A DNA stretch of 64,000 nt, taken from Streptomyces asiaticus (GTDB lineage Bacteria > Actinomycetota > Actinomycetes > Streptomycetales > Streptomycetaceae). This document shows, in pieces, positions 46,920 to 55,872 of the stretch. Both the position numbers and the translations under genes were made by a program. Every line of letters begins with the position of its first letter. Position 1 is the stretch's first letter. The notes below the pieces were generated by a model. It was not told the origin of the DNA. It worked only from the letters and a program-made list of their open reading frames with translations, and did no database searches. Location of the stretch: assembly GCF_018138715.1 (NCBI RefSeq), contig NZ_JAGSHX010000006.1, positions 7,254,001 through 7,318,000 on the forward strand, written 5' to 3'.

Positions 46920-48515
46920 TTGAGGAAACGTGATCAGTGGCTGGCAGCGCCCCTCGGGGCGGGACTGGCCGCCGCGCTGCTCACCGGCTGCGGCAGTGAG
47001 GACGGGGACGCGGCGGGCACCGGCGAGCACGTGGTCATGGGGATGTCGGACGAGGTGCTCGCCACCGACCCGGCGTCGGGCTACGACCCCGGCTCCTGGC
47101 TGCTGTTCAACAACGTCTTCCAGTCGCTGCTGAGCTTCCCGAAGGGCAGCACCACCCCGCAGCCGGAAGCGGCGGAGAAGTGCTCCTTCAAGGACAGCAC
47201 CAGCCGGGTCTACTCCTGCACGCTGAAGAACGGCCTGAAGTTCACCGACGGCCATCCGCTCACCTCCGAGGACGTCAAGTACTCCTTCGAGCGCACCAAG
47301 CGGATCAATGACCCCAACGGCCCGGCGCTGATGCTCACCTCCATCGGGAGCATCGACACCCCGGACAAGCGGACCGTCGTCTTCCATCTGAAGGACTCCG
47401 ACGCGACCTTCCCGCAGAAGATCGCCTCCGGTGCCGGATCCATCGTGGACCACGAGGAGTACCCGGCCGACAAGCTGCGCACGGACCACAAGGCGGTCGG
47501 CTCCGGCGTCTACAAGCTGAACTCCTTCACCAAGGACAAGGCGGACTTCTCCGTCAACGGCGACTACCAGGGGCCCGCCAAGCCGAAGAACTCCGGGCTG
47601 ACCCTGAAGTTCTTCCACGGCGCGCAGGCGCCGCTGAAGTCCGCCGTGCAGAAGGGCGATGTGGACCTCGCCTACCGCGGGCTGGCCATGCGCGACCTCG
47701 CCGACCTCCAGGCGCAGAGCCTCGGCGGCGGCAAGAGCCTGAACGTGGTCGAGGGCACTGGTGCCGAGGTCCAGCACCTGGTCTTCAACATGAAGGACCC
47801 GGTGGCGGGCAAGCTCGGGGTGCGCAAGGCCATGGCGTACCTCATCGACCGCTCCACCCTGGTGCGGGACGTCTACAAGCGCACCGCCGAGCCGCTGTAC
47901 TCGGTGGTCCCGGCCGGTATCACCGGCCACAACACCGCCTTCTACGACAAGTACGGCGACCGCCCGCAGCCCGAGAAGGCCAAGCAGGCGCTGCGGGAGG
48001 AGGGGATCTCCGGCAAGGTCAAGCTGACCCTGTGGGGCACCCCGATCCGCTACGGCCCCGGCACCGTCCCGGGGCTGCGCCGGATCGCCGAGCAGCTCAA
48101 CGCCAGCGGGCTGTTCGACGTCGATGTGAAGAGCGCGGACGTCGCCACGTACGAGAAGGGCGTGGCCGACGGGAAGTACGGCGTCTATGTGAAGGGCTGG
48201 GTGCCCGACTACCCGGACCCGGACAACTTCGTCGCCCCGTTCTTCGGCGCCGGCAATGTCCTGGCCAACCACTACACCTCGCCGCGGCTGACCGCGCAGC
48301 TCATCCCCGCCACCGCCGAGCAGCCAAGCCGCGAGGCCACGGTCGGCGACTTCCAGCGGATCCAGGACATCATCGCGGACGAGGTGCCGATGCTCCCGCT
48401 GTGGCAGGGCAAGCAGTACGCGGTGGCCCAGGACGACATCACCGGGCTCCAGTGGACCCTCGACTCCTCGACGGTCTTCCGCTTCTGGGAGATCGGCAAG
48501 TCGTCCGACAGCTGA
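46920..48515 (+). CDS. ABC transporter substrate-binding lipoprotein, peptide type (SBP family 5), copy 2
   Basis: This 531-aa paralogue of the preceding gene shares stretches such as VRDVYKRTAEPLYS, EQLNASGLF (QLNASGLF in copy 1) and the ending pattern VPMLPLWQGKQYAVAQ. The lipobox is LTGC (Cys21 from the TTG). The TTG at 46920 is preferred because GAGGAA lies seven bases upstream; an in-frame GTG at 46902 has no good ribosome site. The pair probably arose by tandem duplication. The gene is closed by a hairpin. Confidence 0.9.
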   Translation: MRKRDQWLAAPLGAGLAAALLTGCGSEDGDAAGTGEHVVMGMSDEVLATDPASGYDPGSWLLFNNVFQSLLSFPKGSTTPQPEAAEKCSFKDSTSRVYSCTLKNGLKFTDGHPLTSEDVKYSFERTKRINDPNGPALMLTSIGSIDTPDKRTVVFHLKDSDATFPQKIASGAGSIVDHEEYPADKLRTDHKAVGSGVYKLNSFTKDKADFSVNGDYQGPAKPKNSGLTLKFFHGAQAPLKSAVQKGDVDLAYRGLAMRDLADLQAQSLGGGKSLNVVEGTGAEVQHLVFNMKDPVAGKLGVRKAMAYLIDRSTLVRDVYKRTAEPLYSVVPAGITGHNTAFYDKYGDRPQPEKAKQALREEGISGKVKLTLWGTPIRYGPGTVPGLRRIAEQLNASGLFDVDVKSADVATYEKGVADGKYGVYVKGWVPDYPDPDNFVAPFFGAGNVLANHYTSPRLTAQLIPATAEQPSREATVGDFQRIQDIIADEVPMLPLWQGKQYAVAQDDITGLQWTLDSSTVFRFWEIGKSSDS

Positions 48516-48521
48516 CGGACT

Positions 48522-48551
48522 GACGGGGACGACCGGCCGGCCGCCCCCGTC
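48522..48551. terminator. Hairpin between convergent lipoprotein and response-regulator genes
   Basis: GACGGGG (48522-48528) pairs with CCCCGTC (48545-48551). The interior is GC-rich and can extend the stem. It lies between the stops of two convergent genes. Confidence 0.6.
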
Positions 48552-48574
48552 ACCCCGAGCCGCTCCGGTGGTGC

Positions 48575-49246
48575 CTACTGCGCGCCGGGGCGGACCAGCC
48601 CGCTCTCATAGGCGTAGACGGCGGCCTGCACCCGGTCGCGCAGCCCCAGCTTGGTCAGCACATGGCCCACATGCGTCTTGACCGTGGTCTCGCTGACGAA
48701 CAGATCCGCGGCGATCTCCGCGTTGGACAGCCCCCGGGCCACCAGCTTCAGCACCTCGACCTCGCGCTCGGTCAGCGTGTGCAGGGTGTCCGGCACCGGC
48801 TCCTCGCCCGACGGCAGATGCCCGGCATACTTGTCCAGCAGCCTGCGGGTGATGCTGGGCGCCAGCATCGCCTCGCCCGCCGCCACCACGCGGATGGCCT
48901 GCACCAGCTCGGTGGCGGGCGCGTCCTTCAGCAGGAAGCCGCTGGCCCCGGCGCGCAGCGCCTCCACCACGTACTCGTCCAGGTCGAAGGTGGTCAGCAC
49001 CAGCACCTTGGCCGGGCCGTCCCGCCCCGGGCCGGTGATCTGACGGGTCGCCTCCACGCCGTCCATCCGCGGCATCCGGATGTCCATCAGAACCACATCG
49101 GGCTGGAGCGCCCGCACCTGGTCGAGGGCCTGTAGACCGTCCCCGGCCTCACCGACGACCGCCAGATCCTGCTCCGCCTCCAGAATCATCCGGAATCCGG
49201 TGCGCAGCAGCGGTTGATCATCGACCAGTAGGACGCGGATCGCCAC
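48575..49246 (-). CDS. NarL/FixJ-family response regulator
   Basis: The 223-aa protein has an N-terminal receiver domain: VLLVDDQPLLRTGF (acidic pair at about 9-10), phospho-acceptor Asp in VVLMDIRMPRMDG near 54, Thr in VLTTFD and Lys in LLKDAPATEL. A C-terminal LuxR-type HTH has LTEREVEVLKLVARGLSNAE and SETTVKTHVGHVLTKLGLRD. The GTG at 49246 follows AGGGAG. No histidine kinase gene is adjacent on either side, so it is an orphan here; its kinase must be elsewhere. Its targets are unknown. Confidence 0.92.
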   Translation of the reverse strand: MAIRVLLVDDQPLLRTGFRMILEAEQDLAVVGEAGDGLQALDQVRALQPDVVLMDIRMPRMDGVEATRQITGPGRDGPAKVLVLTTFDLDEYVVEALRAGASGFLLKDAPATELVQAIRVVAAGEAMLAPSITRRLLDKYAGHLPSGEEPVPDTLHTLTEREVEVLKLVARGLSNAEIAADLFVSETTVKTHVGHVLTKLGLRDRVQAAVYAYESGLVRPGAQ

Positions 49247-49282
49247 GGGAACTCCCTCTCCTAGACCGCGTCCATTCTGCCC

Positions 49283-49374
49283 GCCCGTCACCCACCACCA
49301 CCCTCAGGGGCCGCTACGCGGCACCTCTTTTCTTGCCCGTCACCCACCACCACCCTCAGGGGCCGCTACGCGGC
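49283..49374. repeat. Perfect 40-bp direct repeat between two minus-strand genes
   Basis: The same 40 bases (beginning GCCCGTCACCCACCACCACC and ending GGGGCCGCTACGCGGC) occur at 49283-49322 and 49335-49374, separated by 12 bp. It lies between the nuclease stop and the response-regulator start. The identity points to a recent duplication. Confidence 0.92.
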
Positions 49375-49378
49375 TGCC

Positions 49379-50266
49379 TCAATTCTGCACAGGCACCACC
49401 GCCAGCGGATACGGCGGCGGCGTACCCCCGAATTCCGGACAGTGTGCCTGGTGGTCGCACCAGCCGCAGAGCCTGGTCTGCCGGGGCACGAAGGCACCGG
49501 TCTCCGTGGCCAGCCGAATCGCCTCCCACAGCGCCAGCACCTTGCGCTCCACGGCCCGCAGATCCCGCTCCTCCGGGTCGTACGTCAGCACATCCCCGCT
49601 GCCCAGATAGACCAGCTGGAGCCGCCGCGGGATCACCCCGCGCAGCCGCCACACCACCAGCGCGTAGAACTTCATCTGGAACAGGGCCTCGCCCGCGTAC
49701 TGCGGCGCGGGGGCCTTGCCCGTCTTGTAGTCCACGATCCGCACATCACCGGTGGGAGCGATGTCGATCCGGTCGATGATTCCACGGAGCGTCAGCCCGG
49801 ACTCGAGCTCCGTCTCCACGAACAGCTCGCGCTCCGCGGGCTCCAGACGGGTCGGATCCTCCAGCGAGAACCATTGCTCCACCAGCGTCTGGGCCCCCGT
49901 CAGCCACTCGGCCAGCCGGTCCGGCGCCGGAGTGCCGTCCTCCTCCTGGAACAGCTCCGCCAGCTCCGGCTTGGCCGCCAGCAGCCGCTCCCACTCGCCC
50001 GGCACCATCGACCGGGCCCGCGGCGCGGTGCGGTCGGCGGCCGGGGCGTCGAAGAGCCGCTCCAGCACCGCGTGGACCACGGTGCCGCGGGTGGCCGCCG
50101 CGCTGGGCTTCTCCGGCAGTTTGTCGATCACTCGGAAGCGGTACAGCAACGGGCACCGCATGAAATCGGCCGCCCGTGAGGGTGACAACGAGGCGGCGGG
50201 GCCGGACTTGGGTGGCCCGTCGGAGGGTTCGGCCTTCCCGGTGGTGGTTCCCGTGGTGGTTCCCAT
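49379..50266 (-). CDS. Stand-alone RecB-type PD-(D/E)XK nuclease with Fe-S cysteines
   Basis: The 295-aa protein equals the C-terminal nuclease module of RecB/AddB. The catalytic core IVDYKTGKAP carries Asp and Lys of PD-(D/E)XK; upstream GIIDRIDIAPTGDVRIVDYK supplies the first Asp. Cys38 (in MRCPLLYRF) and Cys267, Cys270, Cys276 (CGWCDHQAHC) fit the four-cysteine Fe-S staple of AddB-like nucleases. The N-terminal 25 residues are Thr/Gly-rich. The ATG at 50266 is the first good start. No helicase domain is fused. A RecB-like gene near mpa and trmI is also known in Mycobacterium. Confidence 0.9.
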   Translation of the reverse strand: MGTTTGTTTGKAEPSDGPPKSGPAASLSPSRAADFMRCPLLYRFRVIDKLPEKPSAAATRGTVVHAVLERLFDAPAADRTAPRARSMVPGEWERLLAAKPELAELFQEEDGTPAPDRLAEWLTGAQTLVEQWFSLEDPTRLEPAERELFVETELESGLTLRGIIDRIDIAPTGDVRIVDYKTGKAPAPQYAGEALFQMKFYALVVWRLRGVIPRRLQLVYLGSGDVLTYDPEERDLRAVERKVLALWEAIRLATETGAFVPRQTRLCGWCDHQAHCPEFGGTPPPYPLAVVPVQN

Positions 50267-50395
50267 GGCGAAGACCCTACGACCCGCCACCGACAGCCGG
50301 ACGCATACCATCGACGTTCGAGCCCCCGGCACTGCATGATCGTGGGGACCGTATCAAAAAGAAGGGTGCGACCGAGCATCCGACGAGGGGACACC

Positions 50396-51646
50396 GTGGA
50401 CAACAGCGGGCAGCGGCAGTCCGACAACGGGGAATCGGACCGCGCGACCGAGCCCGAGGGCGGCAAGCAGCCGCGCCCACGCGACGTGGGCGGCGGCTTT
50501 CTCATGGGCCGGCCCTTCGGCGTGCCCGTGTATGTCTCGCCCAGCTGGTTCCTGGTCGCCGCCCTCATCACCTGGGTCTTCGGCGGCCAGCTCGACCGGG
50601 TGCTGCCCGAGCTCGGCGCCGCCCGCTACCTGGTCTCGCTCTTCTTCGCGGTGGCCTTCTACGCCTCGGTGCTGGTGCACGAGCTCGCCCACACCGTGGC
50701 CGCGCTCCGCTTCAAGCTGCCGGTGCGCCGGATCCAGCTCCAGTTCTTCGGCGGGGTCTCGGAGATCGAGAAGGAGACCGAGACCCCCGGCCGGGAGTTC
50801 GTGCTCGCCTTCGTCGGCCCGCTGCTCTCGCTGGTCCTGGCGGGTGTGTTCTACCTGGGCATGATGGTCGTGGAGCCCGGCACGGTGCCCGGGGTGCTGC
50901 TCGCCGGGCTGATGATCTCCAACCTGATCGTGGCCGCGTTCAACCTGCTGCCCGGGCTGCCGCTGGACGGCGGGCGGATGCTGCGCGCCGTCGTCTGGAA
51001 GATCAGCGGCAGGCCCATGACCGGCACCGTCGCCGCGGCCTGGAGCGGCCGCGCGCTCGCCGTGGCGGTGCTGGTCGGACTGCCGCTGCTCACCCAGGCG
51101 GGCGGGCTGGGCGAGGAGCCCAAGAGCTTCGGCAGCGTCGACTCGCTCACCGACGCGCTGCTGGCCGCCATACTCGCCGCGATCATCTGGACCGGCGCGG
51201 GCAACAGCCTGCGGATGGCCCGGCTGCGGGAGCGGCTGCCGGACCTGCGTGCCCGTACGCTCACCCGGCGCGCCGTCCCCGTGGCGGCCGACACCCCGCT
51301 CTCGGAGGCGCTGCGCCGGGCGAACGAGGCCGGGGCCCGGGCCCTGGTCGTGGTGGACGGCCACGGCGCCCCGACCGCCGTGGTGCGCGAGGCGGCCATC
51401 GTGGGTGTCCCCGAGCACCGCCGCCCCTGGGTCGCGGTCAGCGGTCTCGCCCAGGACCTCAAGGACGGTATGCGGGTCTCCGCCGAGCTCACCGGCGAGG
51501 AACTGCTGGACACCCTGCGGGCCACCCCGGCCACCGAGTACCTGGTGGTCGAGGAGACCGGCGAGGTCTACGGGGTGCTCTCCACGGCCGATGTCGAGCG
51601 CGCCTTCGTGGCGGCCATGGCCAGGACCCCCTCGGGCCCCTCCTGA
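50396..51646 (+). CDS. Site-2 protease (M50 family) with CBS domain pair
   Basis: This 416-aa membrane metalloprotease of Rip3 type has the zinc motif HELAH at residues 95-99 in VLVHELAHTVAALRF and the third ligand in FNLLPGLPLDGGRML (Asp191). About five to six membrane segments precede a C-terminal pair of CBS domains (about 300-410: VPVAADTPLSEALRRANEAG and TPATEYLVVEETGEVYGVLS). It probably cleaves membrane-bound regulators. The GTG at 50396 follows GAGGGG; the N-terminal 35 residues are charged and cytoplasmic. It is divergent from the nuclease gene. Confidence 0.93.
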   Translation: MDNSGQRQSDNGESDRATEPEGGKQPRPRDVGGGFLMGRPFGVPVYVSPSWFLVAALITWVFGGQLDRVLPELGAARYLVSLFFAVAFYASVLVHELAHTVAALRFKLPVRRIQLQFFGGVSEIEKETETPGREFVLAFVGPLLSLVLAGVFYLGMMVVEPGTVPGVLLAGLMISNLIVAAFNLLPGLPLDGGRMLRAVVWKISGRPMTGTVAAAWSGRALAVAVLVGLPLLTQAGGLGEEPKSFGSVDSLTDALLAAILAAIIWTGAGNSLRMARLRERLPDLRARTLTRRAVPVAADTPLSEALRRANEAGARALVVVDGHGAPTAVVREAAIVGVPEHRRPWVAVSGLAQDLKDGMRVSAELTGEELLDTLRATPATEYLVVEETGEVYGVLSTADVERAFVAAMARTPSGPS

Positions 51647-51696
51647 GGCCCCCGGGCGTGGTCCGGGCACGGCGAAGTGCCCGGTAGGCTGTTCAC

Positions 51697-52692
51697 ATGT
51701 CCGAACCGACCGGTGCCGCCCGCCGTCGCGGGCCCTTCCAGGTCGGGGACCAGGTCCAGCTCACCGACCCCAAGGGACGCCACTACACCTTCACGCTCGA
51801 ATCCGGGAAGAACTTCCACACCCACAAGGGATCCTTCCCCCATGACGAGCTGATCGGCGCCCCCGAGGGAACCGTCGTGCGTACCACGGGAAACGTCGCG
51901 TATCTCGCGCTGCGCCCCCTGCTCCCCGACTATGTCCTGTCCATGCCACGCGGTGCCGCCGTGGTCTACCCCAAGGACGCGGGGCAGATCCTGGCGATGG
52001 CCGACATCTTCCCCGGCGCACGTGTCGTCGAGGCGGGCGTCGGCTCCGGCTCGCTCTCCACCTTCCTGCTGCGGGCCATCGGCGACCAGGGCATGCTGCA
52101 CTCCTACGAGCGCCGGGCCGACTTCGCCGAGATCGCCGCCCAGAACGTCGAGCGCTACTTCGGCGCCCCGCACCCCGCCTGGCGGCTCACCGTCGGCGAC
52201 CTCCAGGACAACCTCAGCGACACCGACGTGGACCGCGTGATCCTGGACATGCTCGCCCCCTGGGAGTGCCTGGAGCCGGTGTCCAAGGCGCTCGTCCCCG
52301 GCGGCATCCTGTGCGCGTACGTCGCCACCACCACCCAGCTCGCCCGCACCGTGGAGGCCATCCGCGAGCACGGCACCTTCAACGAGCCGTCGGCCTGGGA
52401 GACCATGGTGCGCACCTGGCACGTGGAGGGCCTCGCGGTACGGCCCGACCACCGCATGATCGGCCACACCGGCTTCCTGCTCACCGCCCGCCGGCTCGCG
52501 GACGGTGTGGAGCCCCCGATGCGCCGCCGCAGGCCCGCCAAGGGCGCCTACGGCGAGGACTACGTGGGCTGGGGCACCGCCAAGGACTCCGGAGCCGCCG
52601 GGGACACCGGCACTGCCAAGGGCACGGGCGTCGCCAAGGACACCGGCACCGCCAAGGACACCGGCCAGGACGCCCCCTCCGGCGACGCCTGA
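51697..52692 (+). CDS. trmI: tRNA (adenine-58-N1)-methyltransferase TrmI
   Basis: TrmI methylates N1 of A58 in the tRNA T loop. The 331-aa protein has an N-terminal beta domain (VQLTDPKGRHYTFTLESGKN), the RGAAVVYPKDAGQILAMADI segment, the AdoMet motif VVEAGVGSGSLSTFLLRAIG at about 110-129 and the catalytic DRVILDMLAPWE near 181-190. The last 45 residues are an added tail with near-repeats of AKDTGTAKDTG type, not needed for the fold. It lies 50 bp after the M50 protease gene. The link with mpa and a RecB-type nuclease is shared with mycobacteria. Confidence 0.95.
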   Translation: MSEPTGAARRRGPFQVGDQVQLTDPKGRHYTFTLESGKNFHTHKGSFPHDELIGAPEGTVVRTTGNVAYLALRPLLPDYVLSMPRGAAVVYPKDAGQILAMADIFPGARVVEAGVGSGSLSTFLLRAIGDQGMLHSYERRADFAEIAAQNVERYFGAPHPAWRLTVGDLQDNLSDTDVDRVILDMLAPWECLEPVSKALVPGGILCAYVATTTQLARTVEAIREHGTFNEPSAWETMVRTWHVEGLAVRPDHRMIGHTGFLLTARRLADGVEPPMRRRRPAKGAYGEDYVGWGTAKDSGAAGDTGTAKGTGVAKDTGTAKDTGQDAPSGDA

Positions 52693-52693
52693 C

Positions 52694-52767
52694 GGCCGTC
52701 CGGGACCCGTCCGGCGGCTGCCTGAGGCCCGGCCGTCCGGGACCCGTCCGGCGGCCCCCTGAGGCCC
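52694..52767. repeat. Tandem 37-bp repeat downstream of trmI
   Basis: Two adjacent 37-bp copies (52694-52730 and 52731-52767), each starting GGCCGTCCGGGACCCGTCCG, differ at two positions. They follow the trmI stop directly and contain inverted segments that could act in termination. Confidence 0.85.
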
Positions 52768-52903
52768 GTACGACGGAAACCGGCGCACAACGGCTCGGCG
52801 CGGCCACCGAATTCCCCGTGTGAGGGCGGTGGCCGCGCCCCTGTGAGATGTGGCACCATGCGGGTCATCTCCCGCCTCAGCCCCTCACATGGAGTCATCC
52901 CGC

Positions 52904-53491
52904 GTGCAGCCTCTGGGCCCGGATCTCGCGCACACCCAACCCCGTCCGGTGCACTGGGTGGCGACCGCGGCCGCCGTCGCCGCCGTCATCGCCGGAGGGT
53001 CGTTCTTCCAGCCCTCGGACGCCAAGGCCACCACGTCCACCACCGCCTCCGCGCCGGGCACCGGGGGACTCCCGGCCGCCAAGGCCCCCGACCCCCGGGC
53101 CGCGGACTATCCGATGAACTGCGGACGGGCCCGGCCCGACGTCATCGACCGGGGCTCGGCGGACCTGGACGGGGACGGGCGGCCGGAGACCGTCGCCGTG
53201 GTGCGCTGCCCGACCGCTTTCGGTACCCCGCCCAGCGGCGTCTACGTGCTCTCCCAGCCGACCGGCCACGCGGGCGCCGCGCCCCGTGTGGTGGCCACCT
53301 TCGTGGATCCGAAGGAAGGGATGAGCATCAGCGATTTCGCGGTGCGCGGAAAGAAGGTTTCGGCCACGTTGCTGGGATACTCGTCGGCCAAGGTCCCGCG
53401 GTGCTGTCCGGATCTCCAGCGCAAGGTCAACTGGCAGTGGCGGGGCGGAAAGTTCGTATTGAAGGCGCTGCCGGTTCCGGGGAGTGTGTGA
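52904..53491 (+). CDS. Membrane-anchored or secreted protein of unknown function
   Basis: The 195-aa protein has one hydrophobic segment at about 18-36 (VHWVATAAAVAAVIAGGSFF), a Thr/Pro-rich linker, and an extracytoplasmic domain with GSADLDGDGRPETVAVVRC, which resembles an FG-GAP/EF-hand-like Ca2+ loop (DxDxDG). Four cysteines follow (NCGRA, VRCP and the pair PRCCPD). The GTG at 52904 has GGAG nine bases upstream; the in-frame ATG at 52889 and GTG at 52850 are alternatives, so the N-terminus is uncertain. No function is known. It converges with the ferredoxin gene. Confidence 0.7.
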   Translation: MQPLGPDLAHTQPRPVHWVATAAAVAAVIAGGSFFQPSDAKATTSTTASAPGTGGLPAAKAPDPRAADYPMNCGRARPDVIDRGSADLDGDGRPETVAVVRCPTAFGTPPSGVYVLSQPTGHAGAAPRVVATFVDPKEGMSISDFAVRGKKVSATLLGYSSAKVPRCCPDLQRKVNWQWRGGKFVLKALPVPGSV

Positions 53492-53509
53492 GCGGTTACT
53501 CGCGGTGGG

Positions 53510-53800
53510 TCACTCCGCGTCGGGTCCGTAGACCTCGACCCGGTCCGTGACGCGGCGTACATGGATGCAGTCGCCGGGGCACTCCTTGGCGGAATCCCTG
53601 ACCTCGGTCAGCAGGGCCAGGGGGACCGGGGTGGTCGCGCCCTTGTCCTGCAACAGCTCATCGTCGGCGCTCTTGACGTAGGCTAGACCGTCGATGTCGA
53701 GTTCGAAGACCTCGGGAGCGTACTGGGCGCAGATGCCGTCCCCGGTGCACAGATCCTGGTCGATCCAGACCTCAAGACCGCCGAGCTCCTCGTTCCGCAC
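53510..53800 (-). CDS. Single-cluster ferredoxin
   Basis: The 96-aa acidic protein has the cluster ligands LCTGDGICAQYAPEVFEL (Cys-x5-Cys) and a distal ECPGDCIHV. This is the pattern of actinobacterial [3Fe-4S]/[4Fe-4S] ferredoxins, but longer in the middle (about residues 40-72). The GTG at 53800 follows AGGAGGCGGCAC. It is divergent from mpa. Its electron partner is unknown; no P450 is near. Confidence 0.88.
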   Translation of the reverse strand: MRNEELGGLEVWIDQDLCTGDGICAQYAPEVFELDIDGLAYVKSADDELLQDKGATTPVPLALLTEVRDSAKECPGDCIHVRRVTDRVEVYGPDAE

Positions 53801-53990
53801 GGTGTGCCGCCTCCTGTTCCTTCGATACGTGATTCAACAGTGTCTAAATATCGCCAACCCTGACGGGTGTTGACCGTGTCGACGATACAACCGCTCGCTT
53901 TCCGATGTTGTTGGGTGGGTATTCACCTGGCGTGAGGGAGTGCGCAAGGGTGAAGATCGGACACACGCCGACCGGGTTTGTGATCTAGGG

Positions 53991-54019
53991 GTTTCAACCC
54001 GCACCGGCCCAGGTAGGGT
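53991..54019 (+). promoter_or_regulatory. mpa: Candidate mpa promoter (GTTTCA, 17 bp, TAGGGT)
   Basis: GTTTCA at 53991-53996 and TAGGGT at 54014-54019 are 17 bp apart, 38 bp before the GTG of mpa. The same GGTTTCA element, 17-bp spacer and TAxxGT -10 occur before pafA. Confidence 0.45.
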
Positions 54020-54057
54020 CAGGAAGCGTCCAGCTCCCCTTGGAGGAGGTGAGGACC

Positions 54058-55824
54058 GTGGCAGCCCACGACGACGACATCAACCGCGGCATCCGGCCGG
54101 GGCGGGGGTCTGATGACCCTGCCGGTCAGGTTGCCTATCTCGAGCAGGAAATCGCCGTCCTGCGCCGCAAGCTCGCCGACTCTCCGCGTCATACGAGGAT
54201 TCTCGAAGAGCGGATCGTCGAGCTGCAGACCAATCTGGCGGGAGTCTCCGCACAGAACGAGCGGCTCGCGAACACACTCCGTGAGGCCCGCGACCAGATC
54301 GTGGCCCTCAAGGAGGAGGTCGACCGGCTCGCACAGCCGCCGGCCGGTTTCGGGGCCTTTCTGCAGGCGAACGAGGACGGTACGGCGGACATCTTTACCG
54401 GGGGCCGCAAACTCCGGGTGAATGTCAGCCCAAGCGTCGAGCTCGACGACCTCAAGCGCGGCCAGGAGGTCATGCTCAACGAGGCGCTCAATGTGGTCGA
54501 GGCCATGGAGTTCGAGCGCGCCGGGGACATCGTCACCCTCAAGGAGGTCCTTGAGGACGGCGAGCGCGCCCTGGTGATCGGGCACACCGACGAGGAGCGG
54601 GTGGTGCGGCTGGCGGAGCCGCTGCTGAGCACCACCATCCGGCCCGGTGACGCCCTGCTGCTCGAGCCCCGGTCCGGCTATGTCTACGAGGTGGTACCGA
54701 AGAGCGAGGTCGAGGAGCTCGTCCTCGAAGAGGTCCCGGACATCGACTACAACAAGATCGGCGGTCTGGGAAACCAGATCGAGCTGATCCGCGACGCGGT
54801 CGAGCTCCCGTATCTCTACCCCGACCTCTTCAAGGAGCACGAACTGCGGCCGCCCAAGGGTGTGCTGCTGTACGGCCCGCCCGGCTGCGGTAAGACGCTG
54901 ATCGCCAAGGCCGTGGCCAACTCCCTTGCCAAGAAGGTCGCCGAGGTGACCGGCAAGCCCGCGGGGAAGAGCTTCTTCCTCAACATCAAGGGCCCCGAGC
55001 TGCTCAACAAGTATGTCGGTGAGACGGAGCGGCACATCCGGCTGGTCTTCCAGCGGGCTCGGGAGAAGGCCAGCGAGGGCACGCCCGTCATCGTCTTCTT
55101 CGACGAGATGGACTCCCTCTTCCGCACCCGTGGCTCCGGGGTCAGCTCGGACGTGGAGAACACCATCGTCCCCCAGCTGCTCTCCGAGATCGACGGTGTC
55201 GAGGGCCTGGAGAACGTGATCGTCATCGGTGCCTCCAACCGCGAGGACATGATCGACCCCGCGATCCTGCGCCCCGGCCGCCTCGATGTGAAGATCAAGA
55301 TCGAGCGTCCGGACGCCGAGGCCGCCAAGGACATCTTCTCGAAGTACCTGACGGAGTCCCTGCCCCTCCACGGCGACGACCTCTCCGAGCACGGCGGGTC
55401 GCCCAAGGCCGCGATCGGCGGGATGATCCAGTCGGTGGTCGAGCAGATGTACACCGAGTCCGAGGAGAACCGCTTCCTGGAGGTCACCTACGCCAATGGC
55501 GACAAGGAAGTCCTCTACTTCAAGGACTTCAACTCCGGCGCCATGATCCAGAACATTGTGGACCGCGCCAAGAAGATGGCGATCAAGGACTTCCTGGACC
55601 ACAACCAGAAGGGCCTTCGCGTTTCCCATCTGCTCGCCGCCTGCGTGGACGAGTTCAAGGAGAACGAGGACCTGCCCAACACCACGAACCCGGACGACTG
55701 GGCCCGGATCTCCGGTAAGAAGGGCGAGCGGATCGTGTACATCCGCACCCTGGTCACCGGAAAGCAGGGCGCGGACACCGGACGCTCCATCGACACGGTG
55801 GCGAACACCGGTCAGTACCTGTAA
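54058..55824 (+). CDS. mpa: Proteasome-activating AAA+ ATPase (Mpa/ARC)
   Basis: The hexameric unfoldase recognises pupylated proteins and feeds the 20S proteasome. The 588-aa protein has an N-terminal coiled coil (about 20-85, [20 protein letters not shown] and onward) that binds Pup, tandem OB-fold domains to about 235, and the AAA module with Walker [10 protein letters not shown] near 285 and Walker [11 protein letters not shown]. The C-terminus Gln-Tyr-Leu (GQYL) is the docking tail for the proteasome gate. The GTG at 54058 follows GGAGGAGGTGAGG; an in-frame TTG at 54040 would remove that ribosome site. A hairpin follows. Confidence 0.97.
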   Translation: MAAHDDDINRGIRPGRGSDDPAGQVAYLEQEIAVLRRKLADSPRHTRILEERIVELQTNLAGVSAQNERLANTLREARDQIVALKEEVDRLAQPPAGFGAFLQANEDGTADIFTGGRKLRVNVSPSVELDDLKRGQEVMLNEALNVVEAMEFERAGDIVTLKEVLEDGERALVIGHTDEERVVRLAEPLLSTTIRPGDALLLEPRSGYVYEVVPKSEVEELVLEEVPDIDYNKIGGLGNQIELIRDAVELPYLYPDLFKEHELRPPKGVLLYGPPGCGKTLIAKAVANSLAKKVAEVTGKPAGKSFFLNIKGPELLNKYVGETERHIRLVFQRAREKASEGTPVIVFFDEMDSLFRTRGSGVSSDVENTIVPQLLSEIDGVEGLENVIVIGASNREDMIDPAILRPGRLDVKIKIERPDAEAAKDIFSKYLTESLPLHGDDLSEHGGSPKAAIGGMIQSVVEQMYTESEENRFLEVTYANGDKEVLYFKDFNSGAMIQNIVDRAKKMAIKDFLDHNQKGLRVSHLLAACVDEFKENEDLPNTTNPDDWARISGKKGERIVYIRTLVTGKQGADTGRSIDTVANTGQYL

Positions 55825-55832
55825 CACCGCGG

Positions 55833-55872
55833 TCCGGCTGCGGATGTCCTGGACGGGGCATCCGCAGCCGGA
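55833..55872 (+). terminator. Hairpin after mpa
   Basis: TCCGGCTGCGGATG (55833-55846) pairs perfectly with CATCCGCAGCCGGA (55859-55872), followed by TGCGCTTTTC. It lies 9 bp after the mpa stop. The rest of the spacer to dop (55873-56083) has no recognised feature beyond a likely promoter. Confidence 0.85.

Noticed and set aside
54019..55827. 602-codon open frame antisense to mpa
   Set aside because: Same composition effect; the plus strand is a complete Mpa/ARC with all motifs, and the antisense protein has no recognisable family.
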